A stretch of DNA of 64,000 bases from Frigoribacterium sp. CG_9.8. GTDB taxonomy: Bacteria; Actinomycetota; Actinomycetes; Actinomycetales; Microbacteriaceae. This document shows positions 1 to 8,733 of this stretch, one piece after another. The stretch is taken from assembly GCF_015751965.1 (NCBI RefSeq), contig NZ_JADOVH010000007.1:1-64000 (forward strand), in the 5' to 3' direction. A model generated the notes under the pieces. The model saw only the letters and a program-made list of their open reading frames with translations, was not told where the DNA came from and searched no databases. The position numbers and the translations under genes were made by a program. The stretch's first letter is position 1. Each line of letters opens with the position of its first letter.

Positions 1-88
1 ACGTCATGGCTACCGCACCCCAGCTGAGGTCCTCAGCGAGATACTCTCGAACCAGTCAAATCAAGCCGGTGTTGCGACCACCGCCTGA
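1..88 (+). CDS. IS30-family transposase, C-terminal end (partial)
   Basis: The frame starting at base 2 reads through 'YRTPAEVL' and ends 'AGVATTA' before TGA. This matches the usual C-terminus of actinobacterial IS30-family DDE transposases (LGYRTPAEV...GVATTA). Only about 28 codons lie inside the window, so the catalytic core is not visible and I cannot say whether the element is intact. The next open frame starts 22 bases further on, so the insertion sequence's right end should fall around 90-110. Confidence 0.6.
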   Translation, partial: RHGYRTPAEVLSEILSNQSNQAGVATTA

Positions 89-109
89 ATTCGCCCGCGC
101 TTCGTAGAC

Positions 110-688
110 ATGATTTCGTGCCGACGTTCAAAAATCCTCGATGTCGGATGCGGCCACGGGAGCGCAGTTGCTGCACTGCGCCGATGTGGGCACGAGTCCT
201 ATGGCATTGACCCGACAGTACGCATCCTCAACATCGCTCTAGAGCTATCGAATCCCGCTTGGTTTCGCCAACTCGGAGCGGCAGACCTCGTGCCCAGGAC
301 CCTGCTGGACGCCGGGCTACCCGATCGGTATGACGCGTTGCTGCTCGCGGGAAACGTTGCGGCTTTCCTGACTACCGCCGAACTCGAGTTTGTTTTCAAC
401 ACAGCCGCGATACTGCTGCGTCCCGGCGGGCGCCTGATCATCGGCACGACCGTCGAGGCTGCTGGAGGGCCCGCAGATCAGGATGCCGCGGCATCGGGTT
501 CCCCTCTCCAGCTGCAGAATCGCTTCGCGGATTGGCATCTTGGGCCATTTCTTGACAGCTCGCGATGGTCAGTGAGCGTCTTTGTGGGGTCTCAGCCCGC
601 CAGTGACCCACACCACACCACCCAGGTGGATTTGACCTCGTCAGAGGGGATCTTTGTGCTCGATCGCACTCGGGATGCTGCGCAGTGA
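110..688 (+). CDS. SAM-dependent methyltransferase, N-terminally short
   Basis: A 192-residue class I methyltransferase fold. Motif I ('ILDVGCGHGSA') sits near residue 9, a 'GIDPT' acidic loop follows, and a 'LLRPGGRLIIGT' strand (motif III region) lies near residue 104. Class I enzymes normally have roughly 40 residues before motif I, and here they are missing. An in-frame stop at 86-88 rules out an upstream start. Since an IS30 transposase ends at base 88, the likely reading is that the insertion removed the 5' part of a longer gene. The substrate cannot be told. It may be a remnant without function. Confidence 0.55.
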   Translation: MISCRRSKILDVGCGHGSAVAALRRCGHESYGIDPTVRILNIALELSNPAWFRQLGAADLVPRTLLDAGLPDRYDALLLAGNVAAFLTTAELEFVFNTAAILLRPGGRLIIGTTVEAAGGPADQDAAASGSPLQLQNRFADWHLGPFLDSSRWSVSVFVGSQPASDPHHTTQVDLTSSEGIFVLDRTRDAAQ

Positions 689-691
689 AAC

Positions 692-727
692 GGGAAGGTG
701 TGACCGAGAGTACGGTCACACCTTCCC
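692..727. terminator. Bidirectional intrinsic terminator hairpin
   Basis: A perfect 15-bp stem (GGGAAGGTGTGACCG paired with CGGTCACACCTTCCC) with a six-base AGAGTA loop. It sits between the stop of the methyltransferase (+) and the stop of the alcohol dehydrogenase (-), so it can end both convergent transcripts. There is no long T run on either side. Confidence 0.75.
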
Positions 728-753
728 AACCAGCATTCGCCCAGAGACTGCTT

Positions 754-1797
754 CTAGCGGAAGGTCGCCGCGTCAATCACGAAGCGGTAGCGCACGTCTG
801 AGGCGAGCACACGTTCGTAGGCGGCGTTGATGCCGTCGGCGGAGACGATCTCGACCTCGGGGGCGATGTTGTGCTCGGCGCAGAAGTCGAGCATTTCCTG
901 GGTCTCGCGGATGCTCCCGATGCCGGAACCGGCGAATGAGCGACGGTTGTTGAACAGCGTGAACACCTGCAGCGGCAGCGGCTCTGGCGGGGCACCGACA
1001 TTGACCATCGTGCCATTGAGGGCGAGCATCGACAGGTACTGGTGCAGATCGATCTTGGCGCTAACCGTGTTGATGATGAGGTCAAAACTGTTTGCCAGTG
1101 AGGTGAAAGTCGCAGCGTCGCTCGTGGCGTAGTAGTGATCCGCTCCGAAACGCAATCCGTCTTCCTGCTTGCTGAGCGACTGCGAGAGCACGGTCACTTC
1201 AGCGCCCATCGCGTGCGCGATCTTCACGGCCATATGGCCGAGGCCGCCCATTCCGACGACGGCGACCTGTGTGCCCGGCCCGGCATTCCAATGTGCCAGC
1301 GGTGAGTAAGTGGTTATTCCGGCGCAGAGCAGAGGTGCGGCCGCCTCGTAGGGGATGCTCTCCGGGACGGAGAGTACGAAGTCCTCCACGACGACGATAT
1401 GGGTGGAGTATCCGCCCTGGGTGATGGTGCCGTCGCGGTCGACTGAGCCGTAAGTTCCGGTGTTCCCCTTGAGGCAGTACTGCTCTTCGCCGGCAAGACA
1501 GTTCACGCATTCGCGGCAGGAGTTCACCATGCAGCCGACCCCCACACGGGCGCCGACCGTGTGCAACGTCACTTCGGATCCGATCTCCGTGACCACACCC
1601 ACGATCTCGTGGCCGACGGTGAGCGGGTACTGGATATCGCCCCACTCACCACGCACGGTGTGGATGTCGGAGTGGCAGATGCCCGAGTACGCGATCTCGA
1701 TCAGCACATCTTTCGGTCCGACGTCTCGGCGTTCGATAGTCGTCGCGACGAGCGGATCGGTAGCCGAGGCGGCGGCGTAGGAATTGACTGTAAGCAA
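754..1797 (-). CDS. Zinc-dependent alcohol dehydrogenase (CAD/YahK type)
   Basis: Medium-chain dehydrogenase that interconverts alcohols and aldehydes with NAD(P)H in the cytosol. Visible are the catalytic-zinc region '[15 protein letters not shown]', 'GHEIVGVV', four structural-zinc cysteines in '[15 protein letters not shown]', and the Rossmann motif '[11 protein letters not shown]'. I chose a TTG start, giving about 347 residues, because GGAGA lies six bases before it and YahK-type enzymes are about 349 residues. An upstream ATG at 1845 would add an unlikely 16-residue extension. It is transcribed alone, ending in the hairpin shared with the methyltransferase. The physiological substrate is not inferable. 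Confidence 0.9.
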   Translation of the reverse strand: MLTVNSYAAASATDPLVATTIERRDVGPKDVLIEIAYSGICHSDIHTVRGEWGDIQYPLTVGHEIVGVVTEIGSEVTLHTVGARVGVGCMVNSCRECVNCLAGEEQYCLKGNTGTYGSVDRDGTITQGGYSTHIVVVEDFVLSVPESIPYEAAAPLLCAGITTYSPLAHWNAGPGTQVAVVGMGGLGHMAVKIAHAMGAEVTVLSQSLSKQEDGLRFGADHYYATSDAATFTSLANSFDLIINTVSAKIDLHQYLSMLALNGTMVNVGAPPEPLPLQVFTLFNNRRSFAGSGIGSIRETQEMLDFCAEHNIAPEVEIVSADGINAAYERVLASDVRYRFVIDAATFR

Positions 1798-1916
1798 AAG
1801 CTTTCTCCAAACGTAAGGAACTGGGACCGAGGTAGTTAAGCCCACGAAGCTGGGTTACATTCCCAGCGAGCACGCTCGGACCGCGCACGATGTTCGCGTG
1901 CAACTGCAGCCGTTGG

Positions 1917-2315
1917 TCACCCTTCGGCGTTCAGCACCCGGCTCATGAAGACGCTGTTCGGGTCAGGCAGATAGTCCCCGAACGGCTCACATTCGGTGAA
2001 ACCGTTGCGGCTGTACAGCCTCCTCGCCGGTGCGAAGAAATGCTCGGTTCCCGTTTCGAGGCAGAGGCGTTCATAGCGGCGTTGGCGCGCGACATCCACA
2101 ATCCGAGTCAGCACCAGAGCGGCCACGCCACGCCCCCGCGCGGCCGATATCGTGCGCATCGACTTGATTTCACCCTGCTGAGCGTCGATCTCTTTCAGCG
2201 CACCACAACCGAGCAATGCGCCATCCTCCCGCGCGGTAAAGAACGTCACGGACTCGTGCGACAGGGCTGACGGGTCGAGGGCGTGCACGCTTTCTGGCGG
2301 CGACGTCGCGAACAT
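1917..2315 (-). CDS. GNAT-family N-acetyltransferase
   Basis: Acetyl-CoA-dependent acetyltransferase. The cofactor motif A is 'AARGRGVAALVLTRI', followed by 'LCLETGTEHFFAPARRLYSRNGF' and 'DPNSVFM', typical of a small GNAT subgroup that also carries 'SPPESVHALD' near the start. Homologous-looking sequence (IIDIDCDDP...LLTEHLADM) continues in frame upstream to about 2400 without a visible start codon, so either the first strand is lost or translation begins at the internal ATG used here. Its 5' side touches a GNAT relic. The substrate is unknown. Confidence 0.7.
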   Translation of the reverse strand: MFATSPPESVHALDPSALSHESVTFFTAREDGALLGCGALKEIDAQQGEIKSMRTISAARGRGVAALVLTRIVDVARQRRYERLCLETGTEHFFAPARRLYSRNGFTECEPFGDYLPDPNSVFMSRVLNAEG

Positions 2316-2397
2316 GTCGGCCAGGTGCTCGGTGAGGAGTTGGAGAACGTCCGCCCGGTTCGGGTCGTCACAGTCGATGTCGATGATGGGCTCGAAT

Positions 2398-2580
2398 CTA
2401 CCGTTCTTGGCGGGGGTATCCCGGCCAAGGGTGCCGGCCGTATCGGCCCAGGCGGAGTCCCTCTTCGATCAGATGGAGATGATGGCGGAAGTCCGTCGCC
2501 GGCTCAGTTTCGGTGAAGCCACACGTGGCATAGAACGGTGCATTCCACGGCACATCGGCATAGGTTCGCAACGTGAGCTC
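2398..2580 (-). pseudogene. GNAT acetyltransferase relic (C-terminal fragment)
   Basis: About 60 codons encode a typical GNAT C-terminus: 'LTLRTYADVPWNAPFYATCG' followed by 'FTETEP' and 'LIEEGLRLGR'. No cofactor-binding motif precedes it in frame. The open frame upstream (to 3081) is antisense to the reductase-amidase gene and does not look like protein. I read it as the 3' remnant of a second GNAT gene directly upstream of the 1917-2315 gene. Confidence 0.55.
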
Positions 2581-2655
2581 GTCGTATCCGCGATCTCGGC
2601 GCCCAGACTGCTCCGACCCCCAACGCGTCCCATGTCGTGCCGTAAAGTCACTACA

Positions 2656-2675
2656 GGGTTTCATCCCTGAAACCC
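2656..2675. promoter_or_regulatory. Perfect palindrome upstream of the reductase-amidase gene
   Basis: GGGTTTCA-TCCC-TGAAACCC, two perfect 8-bp arms, about 180 bases before the fusion gene's ATG. TGAAAC half-sites also occur in the control region of the divergent peptide operon (13352-13394). RpiR-type regulators often bind TGAAA...TTTCA sites, and an RpiR gene lies at 4911-5816, so it is a candidate operator. That link is inferred. The site could equally be the terminator of an upstream transcript. Confidence 0.4.
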
Positions 2676-2857
2676 TTGAGTTTCGGGCCGCCTGCGCGAT
2701 GAAACCTTTCGAATATCCCTTCGGAAAAATTCGGTGTTGGCAACGAAGGCACTCGTCTTGGTCGCTGGCGTCCGAAATCATGTCCTCTAAGTCGACCAAG
2801 GCATTTCCGGCACGTGAGCATCTGGACAATACAAGCCGACCCGAGGAGAAACCCGCC

Positions 2858-4951
2858 ATGAAGTTCACGATCATCGGCACGGGAGCGATCAGTTGCACCG
2901 TCGCAGCCGAGCTAATTCGGAACGGCCATGAGGTGGTTCTGTGCGACAGTGATGCCGCGCGAGTGGTGACCATCAACGAATTTGGCCTCACCATCGAGGG
3001 CCCGATCGACACTGTAAAAGTGCGGGCGCGCGGAGTATCACCCGCAGACCTGCCTGAGATGCTGGGGGTGGTGGTGCTCACTGACGCTGACTACATGACA
3101 TCGGCGTTCGCCGGGCTGGTCCGCGACAGGTTGGCCCCAGACGGTTTACTGGTCTGTCTCAACACCACACCGCATTCGGAACCGCTGATCACCGCGCTTG
3201 GTTCCCAGCGGATTCTCGCCGCGCTAGCCACAATCGATGCGCAACAGCTAAGTCCGGGACGAATACTGCTGAGAAGCGCGGGAACGGTATTTGTTGGCGA
3301 AGTCGCGAGCACGGAGATCACTGCACGAGTGCAGTCGCTGGCCGCCGTGCTCCCGTCTGGCCGACCGACCGACAATATCCAGGGCTGCCTCTGGTCGTTT
3401 GCTGCTAAGCAGGCGGTGCTTCTGGCCGTTTCCACTTCGGGCTTGTCAGCGGCAGCATCGCTCAACGCGCTTGACTGGCAACCGCTGTTAAGTGCGCTCG
3501 CCCGCGAGGTTCTCGATCAGTGTCCGACTCGGGCCGAAGCAATTGACGACTTTGACCCACGCGACCTCGAGGGAACGCTGAGCCGGATGAGTGCCTCCCC
3601 TCCATTCTTCGAGCCGGGCACGGGCGTCATCTCCGGGGCTCTCACTGGCCCGCTCACCACGCAGGTGGCCGCACTAGTTCGCGCCATCGAGTGCGGCGAT
3701 CGCCCGAAAGACAGAGCCAACCTCGACCTCCTGGCAACCTACGAGCGAACCGAGCGATTGGGGCGACCACTCAATGCTGTTGTGGCGATGTTTCCCGCCC
3801 CTCAACGGGCTGCTGCCGGCCCGCTGCACGGCATTGCCATCGCGGTAAAAGACATAATCGATATCAGCGGGCATCCGCGGGGAAACGGAAACCCTCAGGC
3901 GATGCGGGGCCAACCCGCGAAGAAAGATGCCCCGGTCGTGGCGGCGCTGCGCACGGCCGGTGCCGACCTCTTTGTTGCCACCTCACTGCTCGAGTACGCA
4001 GCGGGGGCCCCGCACCCTGACGTACCGGAAGCCCTCAACCCGTTCGACCGCAACCGCACGGCAGGCGGCTCAAGCGGAGGGTCAGCGGCCCTGGTCGGGG
4101 TTGGTGCCTGCAGTATCGCACTTGGCACCGACACCGGCGGGTCGATCCGCATTCCGGCGCATTATTGCGCCACCGTCGGGTTCAAACCGAGCTATGGAGC
4201 ACTTTCCCTGGCCGGGGTTGAACCACTCGCGCCAAGCTTTGACCACGTCGGCTTCCTCGGCGCGACCGTCGCCGCGGTGGAGCAGGTTTTCATTGCCCTG
4301 ACCGGGGAAACTCCGGATGCCGAGGCCGGGCCGCTTCGCATCGGCATCATCGCCGGTCAGCTCGACCTGCCCATTCTCGACCCGGAGATCGTGGTGGTGC
4401 TCCGGAATGCGATCACGACGCTGACTTCGTCCGGATGCTCGATTATTGAAGTCGATGGTGCGGCGCTCGATGCCGTCAGCACGACCTTCGAGGACATCCT
4501 GCTGTACGAGGCGTGGCAGATTCACGGCGCGCGCATCGGCTCGGATCCGCATCATTACGGCCCAGAAACCCTTCGGTTGCTGGTCGGTGGCGCCGAAATC
4601 AGCGAGCAACAATATTCTGCGGCGCTCGCCCTGAGACTGAGCCTGTTACCTGCCGCCGCCGATGTTTTCGGCAATATCGATGTTCTTCTCACCCCGGCTG
4701 TTCCCTTTGTTGCTCCGGCGACCACACCCCCGATAGATACGCCCGAAGGCGAGGCCGAAGGCCTTTTCTCCGGGGTGTTCAACGTCACTGGCGACCCAGC
4801 GATCGTGCTCCCCTGTGGTTGGAATTCCGCGGGGCTGCCGATCGGGCTGCAACTCGCAGCACCGCTGGGGCGGGACCAGAGGCTGCTCTCGGCGGCCGCG
4901 TTTGTAGAAACTACGCTGATGTTTGAGAAACGCGCTCCGGCGTTGCCCTAG
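2858..4951 (+). CDS. Ketopantoate-reductase-like / amidase fusion protein
   Basis: A 697-residue two-domain cytosolic protein. Residues 1 to about 290 resemble PanE/ApbA: Rossmann 'FTIIGTGAIS' at the start and Lys184 in the helix that carries the catalytic lysine in ketopantoate reductases. The conserved late GR-TE segment is replaced by 'FFEPGTGVISGALTG'. Residues about 295-697 are an amidase-signature enzyme with the full triad: Lys331 (AIAVKD), cis-Ser405 (GGSSGG) and nucleophile Ser429 (GTDTGGSIR), the two serines spaced 24 apart as in FAAH. The ATG start has GAGGAG upstream. The gene overlaps the convergent RpiR gene by 41 bases. The second half very likely hydrolyses an amide. The role of the reductase half is unclear. 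Confidence 0.85.
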   Translation: MKFTIIGTGAISCTVAAELIRNGHEVVLCDSDAARVVTINEFGLTIEGPIDTVKVRARGVSPADLPEMLGVVVLTDADYMTSAFAGLVRDRLAPDGLLVCLNTTPHSEPLITALGSQRILAALATIDAQQLSPGRILLRSAGTVFVGEVASTEITARVQSLAAVLPSGRPTDNIQGCLWSFAAKQAVLLAVSTSGLSAAASLNALDWQPLLSALAREVLDQCPTRAEAIDDFDPRDLEGTLSRMSASPPFFEPGTGVISGALTGPLTTQVAALVRAIECGDRPKDRANLDLLATYERTERLGRPLNAVVAMFPAPQRAAAGPLHGIAIAVKDIIDISGHPRGNGNPQAMRGQPAKKDAPVVAALRTAGADLFVATSLLEYAAGAPHPDVPEALNPFDRNRTAGGSSGGSAALVGVGACSIALGTDTGGSIRIPAHYCATVGFKPSYGALSLAGVEPLAPSFDHVGFLGATVAAVEQVFIALTGETPDAEAGPLRIGIIAGQLDLPILDPEIVVVLRNAITTLTSSGCSIIEVDGAALDAVSTTFEDILLYEAWQIHGARIGSDPHHYGPETLRLLVGGAEISEQQYSAALALRLSLLPAAADVFGNIDVLLTPAVPFVAPATTPPIDTPEGEAEGLFSGVFNVTGDPAIVLPCGWNSAGLPIGLQLAAPLGRDQRLLSAAAFVETTLMFEKRAPALP

Positions 4952-5816
4952 CCTCGCGGGCACTGGTGTCTTTGAAGGTCCGGTGGATTTGGACGGCGTT
5001 TTCCCACTGTCTCATTCGCTCCAAACCCTTCTTGCCGACGCGGTGAAAGACCGCCTCAACGAGACACTCGGCAAGGACGACCAGTGCAGCGAACGAATCG
5101 AAGGGCACTCCACCGACGGGAATCGGCAGCACTAAGTCGGCATCCTCAGCACAGGGTGATAGCTCTTCGTCGGTTATGACGATTACGGTCGCGCCCTGCT
5201 TCTTGGCCATCATCGATACTCGTCTGGATGACAGTTCATAGCGCCGGAGGTCAATGATGATTGCGACGGAGTCTCGTCTCAGCTCCAAATATTTCAGGGT
5301 GTCGTGACCGAGTGGGTCATCCGCAAAGCCAACGTGCGGAATGAGCTGCTCGAGCTGAAGCGCGAGGGTCCGGGCGACCTGTTTCGAAAAATAGCCCCCC
5401 GAGATCAGCACGTGCCGAGGCGATGATGCCAACAATGCCACGACCTGGTCGAACTCGGTCGGGGGCACAATCGACAACATTTGCTCGATTAGGGCGATCC
5501 GATCCCGGGCCGCAGCCTCAAGGAACGAGCCACCAACTCGCTCGACCGTGCTGTGCGCTGCCCGATTGACGGGGCTGCTCGTTTGATGGGTGATCTCATT
5601 TCGAAGCGCCTTTTGGAAATCGGGATAGCTACCCAAGCCCAATCGTTCCACCAGCCGCAAGACGGTCGGAGTGCTGGTGCCGGCGAGCGACGCGAGCAAC
5701 GCCGCTGAAACGAGCCCCGCACTCGGATAATCAGCAAGCAGCACACGTGCCACTTTCTTCATGGCAGCGCTCAGCTCATCCATCCTCGCGAAAATCTCGT
5801 CTTTGATCAGAATCAT
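4911..5816 (-). CDS. RpiR/MurR-family transcriptional regulator
   Basis: 301 residues: an N-terminal helix-turn-helix ('SLAGTSTPTVLRLVERLG', around residues 45-63) and a C-terminal SIS sugar-phosphate-like domain (about 120-250; 'VLISGGYFSKQVARTLALQL'). The ATG start is preceded by AGGGGA. A GTG five codons earlier lacks a ribosome site. It is the last gene of the peptide-uptake operon and converges on the reductase-amidase gene, so it probably controls both in response to a small metabolite. RpiR proteins often regulate amino-sugar or amino-acid catabolism. The ligand is not predictable. Confidence 0.85.
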   Translation of the reverse strand: MILIKDEIFARMDELSAAMKKVARVLLADYPSAGLVSAALLASLAGTSTPTVLRLVERLGLGSYPDFQKALRNEITHQTSSPVNRAAHSTVERVGGSFLEAAARDRIALIEQMLSIVPPTEFDQVVALLASSPRHVLISGGYFSKQVARTLALQLEQLIPHVGFADDPLGHDTLKYLELRRDSVAIIIDLRRYELSSRRVSMMAKKQGATVIVITDEELSPCAEDADLVLPIPVGGVPFDSFAALVVLAECLVEAVFHRVGKKGLERMRQWENAVQIHRTFKDTSAREARATPERVSQTSA

Positions 5817-5901
5817 CGTTTCCCCTGACACATGACGTAATCGGCGGGCAAGCGGTGGTGGATCGACCTGTCCAAAAACCGCACCCCCAAGCCAGTTCGA
5901 G

Positions 5902-6840
5902 TCAAGTCAGTGTCACCAGTTCACCGTCGTGTCGATATGCCGCGAACATGGCATCGGAATTGTAGGCGACCACCACCCGACCGGACGGGTCAACGGCGAT
6001 GATCCCGCCATTGGCACCTCGGCTGCCGAGTTCGTCCGCAATTGTGCCGCTCACAGCGTCAGCCACGGTGGCACCGAGATAGCGTATCCGCGCTGAGATC
6101 TCGTGGGCGACAACTCCCTCGATGAATGATTCGCCCTCACCGGTGCACGAGACGGCAACCACACCGTCCCTGGCGTAGTTACCGGCGCCGATCACCGGAG
6201 TGTCCCCCACTCGGCCTTCGCTCTGGTTGACCATTCCGCCGGTAGAAGTTGCGGCTGCGACGTGGCCGCGAGAATCGACGGCGACCGCCCCGACAGTGCC
6301 GTGGCGAGAAGCAGCCATCAGCTCCGACTGAACATTTCTGAGCTGGGACAGGCGTGCTTGCGTCACGAAGTAGTTCGGTTCGACCGTTTCGAGCCCCCAG
6401 CTTTCGATGAGCCCCTTGCTCGGAGAGACCAGCAGAACATGTTCGGTATCTTCCATCACCTTTCGTGCGGCTCCGATCGGGTTCTTAACGTGGCGAGACA
6501 CCGCGATTGCACCGGCCCGGCCAGCTCCGGTCATGACCGCCGCATCCAGCTCAGCCTCCCCCGTTGCCGTGAGCGCCGCGCCGAAGCCCGCGTTGAACAG
6601 CGGGTTGTCTTCGAGCGATTCGACGCTCGCACAGACGGCATCGAGCGCACTCCCGCCGGCTTCCAGGATGGCCTCGCCGACCAGGTAGGCGTCGGCGAGT
6701 CCGGCGGAGTAGTTTCCGCGCTCAACGAGGGACAGCTCCTGAATCTGGCCGCCCGCACCCCCGTGAATGGCCAACGCAAACCCTGTCGGTGCCGGATCGA
6801 GAGATATGACGGTGATTGGTAGCTGGGTCGCATCGGGCAT
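5902..6840 (-). CDS. iaaA: Isoaspartyl peptidase / L-asparaginase (Ntn hydrolase)
   Basis: 312-residue type III asparaginase. The precursor should self-cleave before Thr182 in 'RHGTVGAVAVD', the family nucleophile (HGTVGAVALD in E. coli IaaA). 'LAIHGGAGG' marks the N-terminal strand and 'DTPVIGAGNYA' the substrate-binding stretch. It would hydrolyse beta-aspartyl dipeptides and L-asparagine in the cytosol. Its ATG overlaps the stop of the D-aminopeptidase gene (TGATG), so the two are translationally coupled. In this operon it fits breakdown of imported atypical peptides. Confidence 0.92.
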   Translation of the reverse strand: MPDATQLPITVISLDPAPTGFALAIHGGAGGQIQELSLVERGNYSAGLADAYLVGEAILEAGGSALDAVCASVESLEDNPLFNAGFGAALTATGEAELDAAVMTGAGRAGAIAVSRHVKNPIGAARKVMEDTEHVLLVSPSKGLIESWGLETVEPNYFVTQARLSQLRNVQSELMAASRHGTVGAVAVDSRGHVAAATSTGGMVNQSEGRVGDTPVIGAGNYARDGVVAVSCTGEGESFIEGVVAHEISARIRYLGATVADAVSGTIADELGSRGANGGIIAVDPSGRVVVAYNSDAMFAAYRHDGELVTLT

Positions 6841-7676
6841 CAGCGGCCACCGGCCTGACGCGTAATGTAATTGACCGCGACGAATGACTCAAAGATATTC
6901 AAGAAGTTCTCTCCCTCGATTCTGACCTCCCGGTCGCTTGTGCGAACCGCCCCGCGTGCCCACGTAGCGACTTCGGCCATGTCTGCCGTTTGGAAGTCAA
7001 GATCCAAAGCGGCTGGACTGCTGATTTGTGGGGTCGCAACGGCGCCTTCGCCAACTCGGCGCATTGCCAGCTCAGCACCAGCCCGAATCGCCGCGCACGA
7101 CACTGCCGGATGCAGATTCTTTGCACTGAACCTGGTGATCGATTCCTTCGTCACGACCTCCACTGCGTCCGGCGCGAACGGCCTAGTCTCCTCATGCAGA
7201 ACGGAGTCACCCGTCACCAGGGCGATCGGCACTCCAAAATGATGAGCCACGAGCGCGTTGATCCCGCTCTCTCCCACATATTGACCGTTGACCCTGGCGC
7301 CGGAGATTACTTCGGGGTTGTAAGTGTGCGACAGGGTCGAGGGCGGACCGGAGATTGATCCGTGATAGCCAACGAAGAAGATGGCGTCGAAGCTGGCATC
7401 GAGCCCCTGCATCATATACATCGGCTTGTGCCGCCCTGAAATGTACTGGGCATTGCCGGCGATTTTGCGCGGATCGAGGTTTGCCATGGTGCTGTGCGAG
7501 TCATTGAGCACGATCTCTGTTGCACCACCGGCCAGAGCGCCCTCGATCGCCGCGTTGACCTCGTCCTGGAGTAGTGCACAGCCCAGGGCATACGGTACGC
7601 CACTGCCCGGCCGACACTGTTCCCAGTCGACTATCCCGGCGACGCCCTCCATATCGAATGAGATCCAGACCTTCAC
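6840..7676 (-). CDS. M55-family D-aminopeptidase (DppA type)
   Basis: 278 residues, close to the 274 of B. subtilis DppA, a zinc decamer that removes N-terminal D-amino acids such as D-Ala from peptides. Metal and catalytic residues align: Asp8 and Glu10 ('SFDMEGVAGI'), His61 ('NDSHSTM'), His105 ('GYHG'), Glu136 ('GESGINAL') and candidate nucleophile His117 ('SHTYN'). The GTG start is set by AGGAGG four bases upstream; any earlier start would extend into the preceding spacer. It lies between the transporter ATPase and the isoaspartyl peptidase, which supports a D-amino-acid peptide catabolic role. Confidence 0.92.
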   Translation of the reverse strand: MKVWISFDMEGVAGIVDWEQCRPGSGVPYALGCALLQDEVNAAIEGALAGGATEIVLNDSHSTMANLDPRKIAGNAQYISGRHKPMYMMQGLDASFDAIFFVGYHGSISGPPSTLSHTYNPEVISGARVNGQYVGESGINALVAHHFGVPIALVTGDSVLHEETRPFAPDAVEVVTKESITRFSAKNLHPAVSCAAIRAGAELAMRRVGEGAVATPQISSPAALDLDFQTADMAEVATWARGAVRTSDREVRIEGENFLNIFESFVAVNYITRQAGGR

Positions 7677-7719
7677 ATTTCCTCCTACTTTGGGCTCGAA
7701 AAAGCTGCACAGCGTGCAG

Positions 7720-8733
7720 TTAGGACGTGGCGACGGGGTAAAACGCCGGCAATTCATTGGCGAGAAGACACGCGCTCTGGTGGTCGGCAGCGACAGCGGT
7801 GAGCGAAGGATCGATCTCTCGGCAGGCCGTAACGGCAGCTGGACATCGCGGGTGAAAACGGCACCCACTGGGAATGTCGTAGGGGCTTGGCGGCTCGCCT
7901 TCCAGCACCAGCTCAAGATTAACGCTGGATTCGGACATGCGCGGAATCGAGCCGATCAGTGCCTGGGTGTAAGGGTGTCGGGGGTTAGCGAAGAGCTCAG
8001 CCGTTTCAGCCACCTCGACAATTCGCCCCAGGTACATCACGGCAACCCGCTGGCTGAGGTGCTGCACGACGGCAAGGTTGTGGGCCACGAAGAGGATGCT
8101 TAACCCGAGTTCAACGCGCAACGACGTGAACAACTCGAGGATCGTGGCCTGCACCGAGACGTCGAGAGCGGACACCGGTTCGTCGGCAATGAGCACATCG
8201 GGCCGCACCGCGAGGGCGCGCGCTATGGCAATACGCTGGCGCTGGCCGCCGGAGAACTGGCTGGGGTATGCGTCAAGCGCCTCCTCCTGCATCCCGACCA
8301 GGTTGAGCAGGCGAATGCTCTCTGCCCGCACCTCGTTGCGCGGCACGATCTTGTGCAGTTTCAGGAGTTCAGCCAGGATCGCGCCGACCGTGATCCGTGG
8401 ATTGAGCGAGGAGTAGGGGTCCTGGAAGACCATCTGAATACGCCGCGTCGCATCGCGGCCGCGCCGAACCGGCATCGGGAGCCCGCGATAGTCGAGCTGA
8501 CCGGCAGACGCCTCGACGCTTCCGACCAAAATCTTGGCCAGGGTCGACTTGCCCGAGCCGGACTCGCCAACCAAGGCCAGGATCTCACCGGCCCGCAGCT
8601 CGAGATCAATGCCGTCGAGCGCCGTAAGGGATTCCCGACGCAGTGCCCCCGGCCGAAGCTTGCTTAGGATGGGGCTTGGGACATGGTAATTCTTTGAAAT
8701 GTTGCTGACCCTCAGCACAGCGGATGTGGTCAT
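7720..8733 (-). CDS. Peptide ABC transporter ATP-binding protein (DppF/OppF type)
   Basis: 337-residue ATPase energising peptide import at the inner face of the membrane. Walker A 'GESGSGKST', signature 'SGGQRQR' and Walker B 'VLIADEP' are intact. The C-terminal oligopeptide-transporter extension with 'CRFHPRCP' is present. The ATG overlaps the stop of the preceding ATPase gene (ATGA). It pairs with the neighbouring ATPase, two permeases and a binding lipoprotein as a full Dpp/Opp system. Dipeptide versus oligopeptide preference cannot be read from sequence. Confidence 0.93.
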   Translation of the reverse strand: MTTSAVLRVSNISKNYHVPSPILSKLRPGALRRESLTALDGIDLELRAGEILALVGESGSGKSTLAKILVGSVEASAGQLDYRGLPMPVRRGRDATRRIQMVFQDPYSSLNPRITVGAILAELLKLHKIVPRNEVRAESIRLLNLVGMQEEALDAYPSQFSGGQRQRIAIARALAVRPDVLIADEPVSALDVSVQATILELFTSLRVELGLSILFVAHNLAVVQHLSQRVAVMYLGRIVEVAETAELFANPRHPYTQALIGSIPRMSESSVNLELVLEGEPPSPYDIPSGCRFHPRCPAAVTACREIDPSLTAVAADHQSACLLANELPAFYPVATS

